From CAJCJE01 sp036494465 (GTDB lineage: Bacteria; Actinomycetota; Actinomycetes; Mycobacteriales; Pseudonocardiaceae): a DNA stretch of 64,000 nucleotides. Positions 19,084 to 29,794 of the stretch are shown here, one piece after another. Below the pieces are notes generated by a model. That model did no database searches and was not told the DNA's origin. It was given only the letters and a program-made list of their open reading frames with translations. Each line of letters starts with the position of its first letter. The stretch's first letter is position 1. The position numbers and the translations under genes were made by a program. The DNA lies in NCBI GenBank assembly GCA_036494465.1, contig DASXOJ010000086.1, positions 1-64,000 on the forward strand. The letters are read 5' to 3'.

Positions 19084-20223
19084 ATGACCACGACGACCAG
19101 CACTCGGCCAGCCCTGTTGACCAGGCCGTTGCTGCTGCGTTTCGTCAGCACGGTCGGCGCGTCGGCCAGCTTCTTCCTGCTGCTGTCGGTCGTTCCGCTC
19201 TACGCGGGCGCCACCGGTGCCGGTCTGGCGACCAGCGCGCTGATGTTCGCGACGGTCGCCGGTGAGCTGATCACCACGCCACTGGTCACCCGGTTCGGCT
19301 ACCGCACCGTGCTCGGCGCGGGACTGATCCTGCTCGGCGCGCCAGCACTGGTGCTGACCATGTCGACCAACCTGGCGTGGATCGCGGCGGTGTGCGTGGT
19401 GCGCGGGTTCGGGTTCGCGTTCACCGTGGTCGCGGGCGGCGCGCTGACCGCGTTGATCCTGCCCACCGAGCGGCGCGGCGAAGGGCTGGCGCTGGCCGGG
19501 GTGGTCAGCGGGGTGCCGTCGATCTTCGGGCTGCCGCTGGGTGTGTGGCTGGTCAGCCACGGCGGCTATTCGACGGTGACCATCATCGGCGGACTCGTAT
19601 CGCTGGTCGCGGTGGTGTCGATTCCCGGCCTGCCCAACCGGCACGCCGAGGAGCACAGCGACGAACGGCAGGCCGGTCTGGCCAGCGGACTGCGCAATCC
19701 CGGCGTGCGCAGGCCCGCGATCGTGTTCGCCAGTACCGCGCTGGGCACCGGCATCGTGGTCACCTTCCTGCCACTTGCGGTGCCCGCGTCGTTGACCGGA
19801 CTGGTCGCGGTCGCGCTGTTCGTGCAACCGGCGACCACGACCATCGCCCGCTGGGCGGCGGGCCGCTATGGCGACCGCCACCATCCCGCGCACCTTGTCC
19901 TACCCAGCCTGCTGACCTGCGCGGCCGGCCTCGCCTGCATCGCGCTGACCGGCAACGCCGTCGCGATCCTCATTGGCGTCGCCGTGTTCGGCATCGGGTT
20001 CGGCTGCGCGCAGACCGCGACCCTGGCCCTGATGTACGCGCGCATGCCGCGTTCCGGGTACGGCACGGTGAGCGCGTTGTGGAACGCGGGCTACGACGGC
20101 GGCATGGGCGTCGGCGCGCTCGGTTTCGGGGTGGTCGCCGTGCACACCGGCTATCCGATCGCGTTCCTGGGCAGCGCGGTGCTGCTGCTCGCCGCGATCC
20201 TCCCCGCGATCCGATCCCGCTGA
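19084..20223 (+). CDS. MFS transporter
   Basis: A 379-residue transporter with 12 hydrophobic segments. It contains the loop TRFGYRTVLGAG after the second helix and FVQPATTTIARWAAGRYGDRHH at the central loop, both basic as in MFS motif A. Probably an exporter controlled by the divergent MocR regulator. The substrate is unknown; an amino acid or vitamin B6-related compound would suit a PLP-dependent regulator, but that is inference. Confidence 0.9.
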   Translation: MTTTTSTRPALLTRPLLLRFVSTVGASASFFLLLSVVPLYAGATGAGLATSALMFATVAGELITTPLVTRFGYRTVLGAGLILLGAPALVLTMSTNLAWIAAVCVVRGFGFAFTVVAGGALTALILPTERRGEGLALAGVVSGVPSIFGLPLGVWLVSHGGYSTVTIIGGLVSLVAVVSIPGLPNRHAEEHSDERQAGLASGLRNPGVRRPAIVFASTALGTGIVVTFLPLAVPASLTGLVAVALFVQPATTTIARWAAGRYGDRHHPAHLVLPSLLTCAAGLACIALTGNAVAILIGVAVFGIGFGCAQTATLALMYARMPRSGYGTVSALWNAGYDGGMGVGALGFGVVAVHTGYPIAFLGSAVLLLAAILPAIRSR

Positions 20224-20235
20224 CCGAGACGAACT

Positions 20236-20250
20236 CCCGGTAAAACCGGG
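20236..20250 (+). terminator. Short hairpin after the MFS gene
   Basis: CCCGGT (20236-20241) and ACCGGG (20245-20250) form a perfect 6-bp stem with an AAA loop, 12 bp beyond the MFS stop. No U-run follows, so termination is only probable. Confidence 0.35.
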
Positions 20251-20313
20251 CAGATCTCCCAGCTCGGCGGGTCAGGCTGCCCAAAGCTCGTCGGACCGGG
20301 CAGGATCTGCGCC

Positions 20314-21192
20314 ATGGTCGCCAGATCCACCCGGTTCGCCCTTCCCGCCATCGCGGCGGTGCTGCTGCTCGGCGCGTGCGCGCCCGAGCCGAGTTCCACG
20401 TCCGCCGCGCCGACCGGCGTGCTCACCCCCGGTCAGGGCGCGTGCTCGCCTGCCCAGCTCAAGACGCTCAAGCCGAACACCTTCACCTTCGGCACCGACG
20501 AACCGGTCTACGAGCCGTGGTTCGTCGACGACCAGCCCGCCAACGGCCAGGGCTACGAGTCGGCGGTCGCATACGCGATCGCGGACAAACTCGGCTACAC
20601 CAGGAACCAGGTGGCCTGGACCAGAGTGACCTTCAACGCGGCCATCCAGCCCGGCGCCAAGTCCTACGACGCCGACCTCGACGAATTCTCGATCACGCCG
20701 GAACGGCGCAACGCGGTCGACTTCTCCAGCCCGTACTACAACGTCACCCAGGCCGTGATCACGGTGTCGTCCTCGCCTGCGGCGCACGCGACGTCGGTGG
20801 CCGCGCTGGGCGCGTTCAAGATCGGCGCCCAGGTCGGCACGACCAGCTACGACGCGGCGGCGCAGGTGATCAAGCCGACCCAGCAGATCGCGGTCTACAA
20901 CAGCAACGACGACGCCAAGCAGGCCCTGACCGACGGGCAGATCCAGGCGCTCGTGGTCGACCTGCCGACCGCGTTCGAGATCACCGGCGCTGGCGAGGTG
21001 AAGAACTCGTCGATCGTCGGCCAACTGCCCTCGCCGGGCAAACCGGAACAGTTCGGCGCGGTGCTGGACAAGGGCTCGCCGTTGACCTCGTGTGTGTCGG
21101 CGGCGGTCGACCAGCTCAGCGCCGAGGGCAGCCTGGACAAGCTCGCCACCCAGTGGCTGTCCAAGGTGGGCAACGCGCCCGTGCTCAAATAA
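20314..21192 (+). CDS. Family 3 amino acid-binding lipoprotein
   Basis: A 292-residue solute-binding protein with signal MVARSTRFALPAIAAVLLLGAC and lipobox LGAC. The domain starts FTFGTDEPVYEPWF and contains the family 3 signature region DEFSITPERRNAVDFSSPYY, which contacts polar amino acids such as glutamate or glutamine. It is the first gene of a three-gene importer with the permease (4-nt gap) and ATPase downstream. Ligand probably a polar amino acid or opine-like molecule. Confidence 0.93.
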   Translation: MVARSTRFALPAIAAVLLLGACAPEPSSTSAAPTGVLTPGQGACSPAQLKTLKPNTFTFGTDEPVYEPWFVDDQPANGQGYESAVAYAIADKLGYTRNQVAWTRVTFNAAIQPGAKSYDADLDEFSITPERRNAVDFSSPYYNVTQAVITVSSSPAAHATSVAALGAFKIGAQVGTTSYDAAAQVIKPTQQIAVYNSNDDAKQALTDGQIQALVVDLPTAFEITGAGEVKNSSIVGQLPSPGKPEQFGAVLDKGSPLTSCVSAAVDQLSAEGSLDKLATQWLSKVGNAPVLK

Positions 21193-21195
21193 CCC

Positions 21196-22026
21196 GTGCC
21201 CAGCGAGCTACAACAGGACCGGTTGGCCTACCGGCGTTCCCGCGCGCGCCGATCCACCCTGGTCGCACTGGTGTCGACGGTCGTGTTCGCGGCGGCGGTG
21301 TGGTTCGGTGTGACCTCGTCGCCGGGGTGGCCGAGGGTGCGCTCGGCGTTCTTCGACCTGCCCACCGCCGCGGGCTCGTTCACCGACATCCTGGCCGGGC
21401 TCTGGCTCAACGTCCGGGTGCTGGTGGTCTGCGAGGTGCTGATCCTGGTGCTCGGACTGGCCATCGCGGGCCTGCGCACGTTGCGCGGTCCGGTCTGGTT
21501 TCCGTTGCGCGCGTTGGCCACCGGCTACGTCGACCTGTTCCGAGGGCTGCCGCTGATCATCTGCCTGTACCTGGTCGGCTTCGGCCTGCCGGGCCTGCGG
21601 CTGACCGGCATTCCGAACGATCCGGTTGTGCTCGGCGGGATCTCGCTGGTGCTCATCTATTCCGCGTATGTCGCGGAGGTGTTCCGCGCGGGCATCGAGT
21701 CGGTGCACCCGTCGCAGCGCGCGGCCGCGCGGTCGATCGGGCTGACCCACGCGCAGACCATGCGCATCGTGGTGGTGCCGCAGGCGATCCGCCGGGTGTT
21801 GCCGCCGCTGCTCAACGACTTCGTCGCGCTGCAGAAGGACTGCGGCCTGATCTCGGTGCTGGGCGCGATCGACGGGGTCCGCGCCGCGCAGATCGACGTC
21901 GCCCGCTTCTACAACTTCACCCCGTACGTGGTGGCGGGCCTGTTGTTCGTGGTGCTCGCGGTGCCGTGCGCCCGGCTCGCCGACGCGGCCGCGCGCAGGC
22001 TGGCTCGTCGGGAGGGAGCCATATGA
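21196..22026 (+). CDS. ABC amino acid transporter permease (HisM/GlnP type)
   Basis: A 276-residue permease with GTG start 3 nt after the binding protein stop. It has a basic N-terminus, about five membrane helices, YVDLFRGLPLIICLYLVGFG as in polar amino acid permeases, and the EAA loop EVFRAGIESVHPSQRAAARS. There is only one permease gene, so it presumably works as a homodimer. The last codons overlap the ATPase start. Confidence 0.93.
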   Translation: MPSELQQDRLAYRRSRARRSTLVALVSTVVFAAAVWFGVTSSPGWPRVRSAFFDLPTAAGSFTDILAGLWLNVRVLVVCEVLILVLGLAIAGLRTLRGPVWFPLRALATGYVDLFRGLPLIICLYLVGFGLPGLRLTGIPNDPVVLGGISLVLIYSAYVAEVFRAGIESVHPSQRAAARSIGLTHAQTMRIVVVPQAIRRVLPPLLNDFVALQKDCGLISVLGAIDGVRAAQIDVARFYNFTPYVVAGLLFVVLAVPCARLADAAARRLARREGAI

Positions 22027-22772
22027 CCGAGCCACTGTTGCGGGTCAAGGGGTTGGTGAAGCGCTTCGGCGAGCACACCGTGCTGGACGGCGTCGATGTC
22101 GACGTGGCGCGGCACCAGGTGGTGGCGCTGATCGGCTCGTCCGGTTCGGGTAAGTCGACGCTGCTGCGCTGCGTCAACCTCCAGGAGGAGTTGGACGACG
22201 GCCAGATCCTGCTGGACGGCGAGGACATCTCCGATCCGCGGGTGAACCCGGATGTGGTGCGCCGCCACATGGGCGTGGTCTTCCAGGCGTTCAACCTGTT
22301 CCCGCACCTGTCCGTGCTGGAGAACGTGACCCTGGCGCCGCGCGTCGTGCACGGTGTCGACAAAACGACCGCCGTCGAGCGGGGCAAGGCGCTGCTGACG
22401 CGGGTCGGGCTCGCGGACAAGGCGGATGCCTTCCCCGATCGGCTTTCCGGCGGCCAGCAACAGCGGGTGGCGATCGTGCGCGCGCTGGCGTACGAGCCGA
22501 AGCTGCTGCTGCTCGACGAGATCACCAGCGCGCTGGACCCCGAGCTGGTCGGCGACGTGCTGACCCTGGTGCGCGAACTGGCCGAGCAGGGGCGCACCAT
22601 CCTGATGGCCACGCACGAGATGGGCTTCGCGCGGCAGGTCGCCGACCGGGTCTGTTTTCTGGATGGCGGCGTGCTGGTCGAGTCGGGCCCGCCGGAACAG
22701 GTGCTGGCCGAACCGACTCAGGAACGCACCCGGCAGTTCCTGCGCAGGATCATCGCGGCAGGCCGACTCTGA
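22023..22772 (+). CDS. ABC amino acid transporter ATPase (GlnQ type)
   Basis: A 249-residue ATPase with Walker A GSSGSGKST, Q-loop VVFQAFNLFPHLSVLENV, signature LSGGQQQR, Walker B LLLLDEITSALD and H-loop ATHEM. All key residues are intact. The ATG overlaps the permease stop (ATGA). This completes the binding protein-permease-ATPase cassette. Confidence 0.95.
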   Translation: MTEPLLRVKGLVKRFGEHTVLDGVDVDVARHQVVALIGSSGSGKSTLLRCVNLQEELDDGQILLDGEDISDPRVNPDVVRRHMGVVFQAFNLFPHLSVLENVTLAPRVVHGVDKTTAVERGKALLTRVGLADKADAFPDRLSGGQQQRVAIVRALAYEPKLLLLDEITSALDPELVGDVLTLVRELAEQGRTILMATHEMGFARQVADRVCFLDGGVLVESGPPEQVLAEPTQERTRQFLRRIIAAGRL

Positions 22773-23453
22773 ATACCCTCCGTGACCAGCGCAAACGTCC
22801 CAGAAAAGAGGGCTTGAGGCTGCGTCGAATCGGGGTGAATACCCGCATCCGAACGCACCTTACGTACCGTACAACGATTGCCGGACACTGAATCGCTCTC
22901 GTGAAATTACCGTAAATTCCGGTCGTAATAATCGCGCTTCCGGGTGATTGATCAGCCGGTTGACGCCCGGGAATTTCATTCGGGAACTGTCTCCCAACCG
23001 CCGCCAGGGGCGCGTGCCCGCTCTGTCCGATCTCGGAGTGTTTCACGGCGAGTTGTCAAGTGAATACGGCCGGAAACCGGTCGGTAACCGGCCAACTCGG
23101 GCCACGAGAAATTGAATATCTGAACGCCGCCAGGTGGCGCTTTGAACAAAGCCCCTGGTCAGGGCCTATTACGGAGAGCACTTACTTGATCACAGTATCG
23201 GTCCGATCACGTTTCACCAACGATCCCGGGCCGTCGCGATCCGTTCACAACGTGGGACCTAGGCTTCGCGGACAACATTCGGAACGTTCCCGAGGCAATC
23301 GCTACCGAGACCCATTCGTGACTGCCAGTGCGGGCTGAGCGTGACCACCAGTCGCGTCCGGCAAATCCGCACCTGATCCACCGCTGCTCGTGGGGGATAC
23401 AGTCAGGCCTGCGTAATCGGGGTCAGCGATGACCACAGGACAACTGGCGCAAG
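22773..23453. other. 680-bp intergenic region with low GC and small hairpins
   Basis: No gene is supported. It separates two plus-strand importers and probably holds the promoter of the second. A GGCCGG...CCGGCC stem (23068-23073 with 23088-23093) encloses further CCGGT/ACCGG symmetry. GC is lower between about 22840 and 23260. No clear Rho-independent terminator follows the ATPase gene. Confidence 0.45.
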
Positions 23454-25298
23454 GTGAGGGCATTGAAAGTAGCGAGGCAACAGAAGCTGCGGATGGCATC
23501 CGTGCTCGCACTGGCGGCACTGACTGTGGTCGCCTGCGGCGGCGGCAGCACCAACAGCGGCGGCGGCAGTGGCGGCAGCTACGGCTTCAACCAAGCGGCG
23601 AACGCGAACACCGGTGGCACCCCACAGTACGGCGGCACGCTGAAGGTCGTCGGTAACGCCGATGTCGACCACCTCGACACCGCGTCCGCCTACTACACGA
23701 CGACCGGCTCGCTCATGCGCCTGTTCACCCGGCAGCTGTTCAGCTACCCGGCGACGACGGACACCACCAAGGCGACGGACCCGGTCGCGGATCTGGCCAC
23801 CCAGGTCCCCACCAAGGCCAACGGCGGGATCAGCGCGGACGGCAAGACCTACACCGTCCACATCCGCCAGGGTGCGGACTGGGGCACCACGCCGGCCCGC
23901 CAGATCACCTCCGATGACGTCATCCTCGGCTTCAAGCGCCTGTGCAACCCGACCCAGAACTCGGTCGGCGCGCCGCAGTACTACAAGGGCGTCATCGTCG
24001 GCATGGACACCTACTGCGACGCGTTCGCGAACGTCGACCAGACGATCCCGGCGTTCAAGCAGTACATGACGACCAACAACATCTCCGGCATCAAGGCCGT
24101 CGACCCGACCACGGTGCAGTTCACCCTGGTGCAGCCGGCGACCGACTTCGTGAACATCCTGGCCATGAACTTCTCGTCCCCGGCTCCGGTCGAGTACCTG
24201 AACTACCTGCCGGACGACGCGAACTTCCGCCAGAACACCATTTCGGACGGTCCGTACAAGATCACCAAGTACGTGCCGAGCCAGAGCTACGTGCTGGACA
24301 AGAACCCGGCGTGGAAGCAGTCCACCGACACGATCCGCCACCAGTACGTGAACGAGGTCCAGGTCACCATGGGCCCGGACGAGACGGGTGTGCAGCAGCA
24401 GATCCAGGCCGGTACGCAGGACCTGGAGTGGGACACCACGGTGCCGACCGCGGACGTGCCGACGCTCAAGGCGTCCAAGGACGCGCGGCTGGGCATCTAC
24501 CCCGGCTTCGACAACAACCCGTTCCTGGTCTTCAACGAGCAGAGCCCGAACAACAACAGCGCTCTGAAGAACGTGAAGGTCCGCCAGGCGCTGGAATACG
24601 CGATCAACAACATCCAGCTGGGCAAGATCTACGGCGGCACCACGCTGAACACCCCGCTGCACCAGGTGCTGGCTCCCGGCAACGTCGGCTACACCGCGTT
24701 CAACCAGTACCCGACGCCGAAGGACTCCGGTGACCCGACCAAGTGCAAGCAGTTGCTCGCGCAGGCCGGCTACCCGAACGGCATCACCCTGACCGACGTC
24801 TACCGCACCTCGGGCAAGCACCCCGACGTGTTCCAGGCAGTGCAGACCGACTTCGCCGCCTGTGGCGTCACCGTCAACGGCAAGCAGGCCGCCGCGTCGG
24901 ACTACTACGGCAAGTACCTGTCCGACCCGACCGCCGCCGCGGCTGGTTCCTGGGACATCTCGGAGCCGGGCTGGGTGCCGGACTGGTTCGGCAACAACGC
25001 TCGCGCCAACATCGAGCCGCTGTTCGACGGCCGTGGCTACGGTCCGGGTTCGACCGACTGGGGCGACTACATGAACCAGCAGGTCAACACGGACATCGAC
25101 AACGCGCTGAAGGCCACGACGCAGGCCGACGCCGCGAAGTACATGCACGACGCTGATGTCCAGATCATGAAGGATGCGGCGATCATCCCGTTCCAAACTC
25201 AGTCCAACCCGATCTACCGTTCGACCCGTGTGCACAATGCTCTCTACATCCCGACCACGGCGAACTACGACTACGCGAACGTGTGGTTGAGTCAGTGA
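23454..25298 (+). CDS. Family 5 peptide-binding lipoprotein
   Basis: A binding protein of about 614 residues. After a basic start (KVARQQKLR) comes a hydrophobic signal ending in lipobox VVAC, then a Gly/Ser/Asn linker. The body has PQYGGTLKVVGNADVDHLD at the N-terminus, as in OppA/DppA proteins, and PGWVPDWFGNNARANIEPLF near the C-terminus. GTG 23454 and TTG 23463 are both possible starts; neither has an ideal ribosome site. It is the first gene of the operon SBP-ATPase-ATPase-permease-permease. It contains many Asn/Gln/Thr residues, usual for such proteins. Confidence 0.93.
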   Translation: MRALKVARQQKLRMASVLALAALTVVACGGGSTNSGGGSGGSYGFNQAANANTGGTPQYGGTLKVVGNADVDHLDTASAYYTTTGSLMRLFTRQLFSYPATTDTTKATDPVADLATQVPTKANGGISADGKTYTVHIRQGADWGTTPARQITSDDVILGFKRLCNPTQNSVGAPQYYKGVIVGMDTYCDAFANVDQTIPAFKQYMTTNNISGIKAVDPTTVQFTLVQPATDFVNILAMNFSSPAPVEYLNYLPDDANFRQNTISDGPYKITKYVPSQSYVLDKNPAWKQSTDTIRHQYVNEVQVTMGPDETGVQQQIQAGTQDLEWDTTVPTADVPTLKASKDARLGIYPGFDNNPFLVFNEQSPNNNSALKNVKVRQALEYAINNIQLGKIYGGTTLNTPLHQVLAPGNVGYTAFNQYPTPKDSGDPTKCKQLLAQAGYPNGITLTDVYRTSGKHPDVFQAVQTDFAACGVTVNGKQAAASDYYGKYLSDPTAAAAGSWDISEPGWVPDWFGNNARANIEPLFDGRGYGPGSTDWGDYMNQQVNTDIDNALKATTQADAAKYMHDADVQIMKDAAIIPFQTQSNPIYRSTRVHNALYIPTTANYDYANVWLSQ

Positions 25299-25330
25299 TC
25301 GTCAACGAACTGGACTGAGCGCAAATACAA

Positions 25331-26476
25331 ATGAGTCTCCTGGAAGTACGTGACCTGAAAGTCGCGTTTCCGACTGCGGACGGCCTGGTTCAGGCCGTCC
25401 GCGGGGTCTCGTTCAGCCTTGAACGAGGCCGCACGCTGGGCATCGTCGGTGAGTCCGGGTCAGGCAAGAGCGTGTCCACACAGACACTGCTCGGCCTGAC
25501 GCCGGGCGCCGACGTGTCCGGCGAAGCCCTGTTCGAAGGTCGCGACCTGCTGACGATGGACGACAAGGAACTGCGGCAACTCCGCGGTCCCAAGATGGCG
25601 GCCATCTTCCAGGACCCGCTCTCCTCCCTGCACCCCCTTTACAAGGTGGGCTGGCAGATCGTGGAGATGATCCGCGCCCACGAACCCATCTCCAAGGCGA
25701 AGGCCAAGCTGCGGGCCGTCGAACTGCTCAAGATGGTCGGCATCCCGCAACCGGACCTCCGGGTGGACGACTACCCGCACCAGTTCTCCGGTGGTATGCG
25801 CCAGCGCGCCATGATCGCGATGGCACTGGCTCTCAACCCCGAGCTGATCATCGCGGACGAGCCGACCACCGCACTGGACGCCACGGTCCAGGCGCAGATC
25901 CTGACCCTGCTGGGCAGACTGCAGAGCGAACTCGACAGCGCGCTGATCATGATCACGCACGACCTCGGCGTCATCGCCGACATCGCGGACAACGTGATGG
26001 TGATGTACGCGGGCCGCGCGATCGAGTACGCGGACCGGCGTTCGCTGTACTACGAGCCACACCACCCGTACACCAAGGGTTTGCTGGAATCCGTGCCCGG
26101 CTCGACCGGTGCGGGCGAGCGGCTGCGCGCGATCCCGGGCCAGCCGCCGTCGCTGATCAACCTGCCGAGCGGCTGCAGCTTCCACACCCGGTGCCGGTAC
26201 GTCATGGACGAGTGCGTCACCACCCTGCCGGAGCTGATGCCGGTCGGCGGCAGTGAGGCACACCGTTCGGCCTGCTGGCTGCCTGCCGAACTGGTCGGGC
26301 TGGACGAGAAAACCGAACAGGCCCGGATCAGCGCGGCAGCTGCCGGTCGAGGCGAGAAGGTGAACGCAGTGGCGGCCACGTTGGCCGAACAGCCGGTCGG
26401 CGCGCACGCCGGCGGGACCGGAACCGCCCAGCAGGTCAGCGACAGCGCGCCGCGGCACGCTCAGGATGGTGAGTAG
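25331..26476 (+). CDS. Oligopeptide ABC transporter ATPase, OppD type
   Basis: A 381-residue ATPase with Walker A GESGSGKSV, signature FSGGMRQRAM, Walker B LIIADEPTTALD and the C-terminal CSFHTRCRYVMDEC cluster motif. A 50-residue Ala/Gly-rich tail follows that motif and is longer than usual. The downstream OppF gene begins 2 nt after its stop. Confidence 0.95.
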   Translation: MSLLEVRDLKVAFPTADGLVQAVRGVSFSLERGRTLGIVGESGSGKSVSTQTLLGLTPGADVSGEALFEGRDLLTMDDKELRQLRGPKMAAIFQDPLSSLHPLYKVGWQIVEMIRAHEPISKAKAKLRAVELLKMVGIPQPDLRVDDYPHQFSGGMRQRAMIAMALALNPELIIADEPTTALDATVQAQILTLLGRLQSELDSALIMITHDLGVIADIADNVMVMYAGRAIEYADRRSLYYEPHHPYTKGLLESVPGSTGAGERLRAIPGQPPSLINLPSGCSFHTRCRYVMDECVTTLPELMPVGGSEAHRSACWLPAELVGLDEKTEQARISAAAAGRGEKVNAVAATLAEQPVGAHAGGTGTAQQVSDSAPRHAQDGE

Positions 26477-26478
26477 TC

Positions 26479-27591
<1,113 letters not shown>

Positions 27592-27640
27592 CCGGACCGA
27601 ACACCCTCCCGGTCCCCACGGGGTCGACAAGGAGTTACCC

Positions 27641-28600
27641 ATGTCTATGACCGAGCTGGCGGAGACCACGACCCCAGCTGACGGCGAGAACCAACCGCGC
27701 AAGTCGGTCGAGGGTCGCAGCCCGTGGCAGCTGGCCTGGGCCAGACTCCGCCATGACAAGGTCGCCATCATCTGCGCGATCTTCATCATCCTGCTGGCGC
27801 TCGTCGCGATCCTGGCTGGACCGATCTCCACGCTGATCGGCTGGACCCGATCCGTACCGGACCCCAACGGCACCAGCGCAGACGGCCTGCCCCTGGCACC
27901 GACCGGCACACACCTGCTCGGCACCGACGAACTGGGCCGCGACATCCTGGTCCGGATCATCTACGGCGCGCAGGTCTCGCTCGTCGTCGGCATCGTCGCC
28001 GCGGTCGCCGCGGTGATTCTCGGCGTTGTCGTCGGGTTGTGCGCGGGCTACTTCGGGCCGGTCGTTGACAGCATTCTCGCCCGCCTCATGGACGTGGTGC
28101 TGGCCTTCCCGTTCCTGCTGTTCGCGATCGCGCTGGTCACCCTCAGCGGGCCCAGCGAGACCCTGGAGATCCTCGTCATCGCGTTCTTCTCCTGGGCCTC
28201 TGTCGGACGCATCGTGCGTGGCCAGACCCTGGCCATCCGAGAACGGGAGTACATCGAGGCAGCCCGGTCGCTGGGCGCCAGCGACCTGCGGATCATGTTC
28301 GTCGACGTGCTGCCGAACCTGATCGCGCCGGTCATCGTCTACGTCACGCTGCTGATCCCGACCTCGATCGTGTTCGAGTCGACGCTGTCGTTCCTCGGTG
28401 TCGGCATCGTCCCGCCGAAGGTGAGCTGGGGAACCATGATCAGCGACTCGCAGCCCTACTACCAGGTCGCCTGGTGGTACCTGGTGTTCCCGAGTGTCGC
28501 GCTGATCCTCACCACGCTGGCATTCAACCTGCTCGGCGACAGTGTGCGGGACGCGCTCGACCCACGCACTGAGCGTCTTTTCGCGGCGCGGAAGAAGTGA
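27641..28600 (+). CDS. Oligopeptide ABC transporter permease, OppC type
   Basis: A 319-residue permease with the OppC motif HLLGTDELGRDILVR and EAA loop EYIEAARSLGASDLRIMFVD. The start at 27641 follows AAGGAGTT by about 8 nt; an in-frame upstream extension overlapping OppF is rejected. OppC lies before OppB in this operon, the reverse of the common order. Confidence 0.94.
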   Translation: MSMTELAETTTPADGENQPRKSVEGRSPWQLAWARLRHDKVAIICAIFIILLALVAILAGPISTLIGWTRSVPDPNGTSADGLPLAPTGTHLLGTDELGRDILVRIIYGAQVSLVVGIVAAVAAVILGVVVGLCAGYFGPVVDSILARLMDVVLAFPFLLFAIALVTLSGPSETLEILVIAFFSWASVGRIVRGQTLAIREREYIEAARSLGASDLRIMFVDVLPNLIAPVIVYVTLLIPTSIVFESTLSFLGVGIVPPKVSWGTMISDSQPYYQVAWWYLVFPSVALILTTLAFNLLGDSVRDALDPRTERLFAARKK

Positions 28601-28604
28601 TCAC

Positions 28605-29573
28605 ATGTTGCGCTTTCTGATTCGCCGCCTGCTGACCGGCCTCCTGGTGATCTGGTTGATCAGCATCGTCGTGTTCCTGCTGTTCTTCGTCTTTCCGCCG
28701 AACGTCGCCGTGGAACTGCTCGGCAAGTTCGGTGGCAAGAACCCGCAGCTCGTCGCGACCGTGACCCACCAACTAGGTCTCGACCAACCGATCTACGAGC
28801 AGTACTGGCACTTCCTGGTCCGGTTGGTGCACGGCGACCTCGGCTTCTCCTACTACAGCCACCAGCAGGTCACCTACCTGATCGGCCAGGCGCTGCCCAA
28901 AACGTTGTCGCTGGCGATCGGTGCCGCCATCCTGTGGCTGGTCTTCGGTGTGCTGATCGGTGTGCTGTCCGCGACGCGGCCACGCACCATCTGGGACCGC
29001 GGTGCCACCGTCTTCGCGCTGACCGGCATCTCCTTCCCCACGTTCGTGCTCGGCAACCTGTTCCTGCTCGTGTTGTTCTTCTATCCCAAACAGGCGGGAT
29101 TCACGCTGTTCCCGCCATCGGGCAGCTATGTGCCGATCACCCAGAACGTCGTCATGTGGGCGTACGGCCTGATCCTGCCCTGGGTCACGCTGGCCCTGGT
29201 CACCATGGCGACGTACGTGCGGCTCACCCGAGGCCAGATGCTGGAGGTGCTCGGTGAGGACTACATCCGCACCGCGCGCTCCAAAGGTCTGCGCCGCAGC
29301 CGCGTCACCTACCGGCACGGCCTGCGCGCCGCGCTGGTGCCCGTGATCACCCAGTTCGGTATCGACGTCGGCTCCCTGCTCGGCGGCGTGATCGTGACCG
29401 AACAGGTCTTCGGTATCAACGGTCTCGGCAGGCTGTCCGTGCAGTCGGTGGTCAACCAGGACGAGCCGGTGATCATCGCGGTGGTGTTGCTGGCGGCGGT
29501 CTTCGTCGTCGTCGCGAACATCATCGTCGACCTGCTCTACGCCGTGCTCGACCCGCGCGTCCGGCTCGCCTGA
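28605..29573 (+). CDS. Oligopeptide ABC transporter permease, OppB type
   Basis: A 322-residue permease opening MLRFLIRRLLTGLLVIWLIS, with EAA loop DYIRTARSKGLRRSRVTYRH and C-terminus AVLDPRVRLA. The DLLPGxP motif of many OppB proteins is replaced by FVFPPNVAVELLGKFGGKN. It starts 4 nt after OppC and ends the operon in front of a strong terminator. Confidence 0.94.
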   Translation: MLRFLIRRLLTGLLVIWLISIVVFLLFFVFPPNVAVELLGKFGGKNPQLVATVTHQLGLDQPIYEQYWHFLVRLVHGDLGFSYYSHQQVTYLIGQALPKTLSLAIGAAILWLVFGVLIGVLSATRPRTIWDRGATVFALTGISFPTFVLGNLFLLVLFFYPKQAGFTLFPPSGSYVPITQNVVMWAYGLILPWVTLALVTMATYVRLTRGQMLEVLGEDYIRTARSKGLRRSRVTYRHGLRAALVPVITQFGIDVGSLLGGVIVTEQVFGINGLGRLSVQSVVNQDEPVIIAVVLLAAVFVVVANIIVDLLYAVLDPRVRLA

Positions 29574-29596
29574 GCCAGTAGCGCACGAAGCACCCA

Positions 29597-29640
29597 GGGT
29601 GGTGCGGGAGCAAGGACTCCCGCACCACCCCGTTTTCGTT
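29597..29640 (+). terminator. Strong Rho-independent terminator of the opp operon
   Basis: A perfect 14-bp GC-rich stem (29597-29610 with 29617-29630) has a 6-nt loop and is followed by CGTTTTCGTT. It lies 24 bp after the OppB stop and closes the five-gene operon. Confidence 0.9.
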
Positions 29641-29692
29641 TGTCTCCTTCAAGGGGCGACAAGTCGCGAGTGCCGAACCACCAGACCGTGGC

Positions 29693-29708
29693 CATAGTGG
29701 GCACTATG
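29693..29708. promoter_or_regulatory. Perfect palindrome CATAGTG-GG-CACTATG
   Basis: Seven-base arms (29693-29699 and 29702-29708) flank GG. It lies in the 155-bp gap between the opp terminator and the 3' end of the convergent LysR gene, where no promoter is expected. Its role is unknown; it may be a protein-binding site. Confidence 0.4.
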
Positions 29709-29794
29709 CGGTCAACCTGCGATCTCCCGCCAGCACCGGCAGGCACACCGGCGATCCCGGCCGTCGCCCGCCGGCAACCGCAGTCCCGCGTCGG

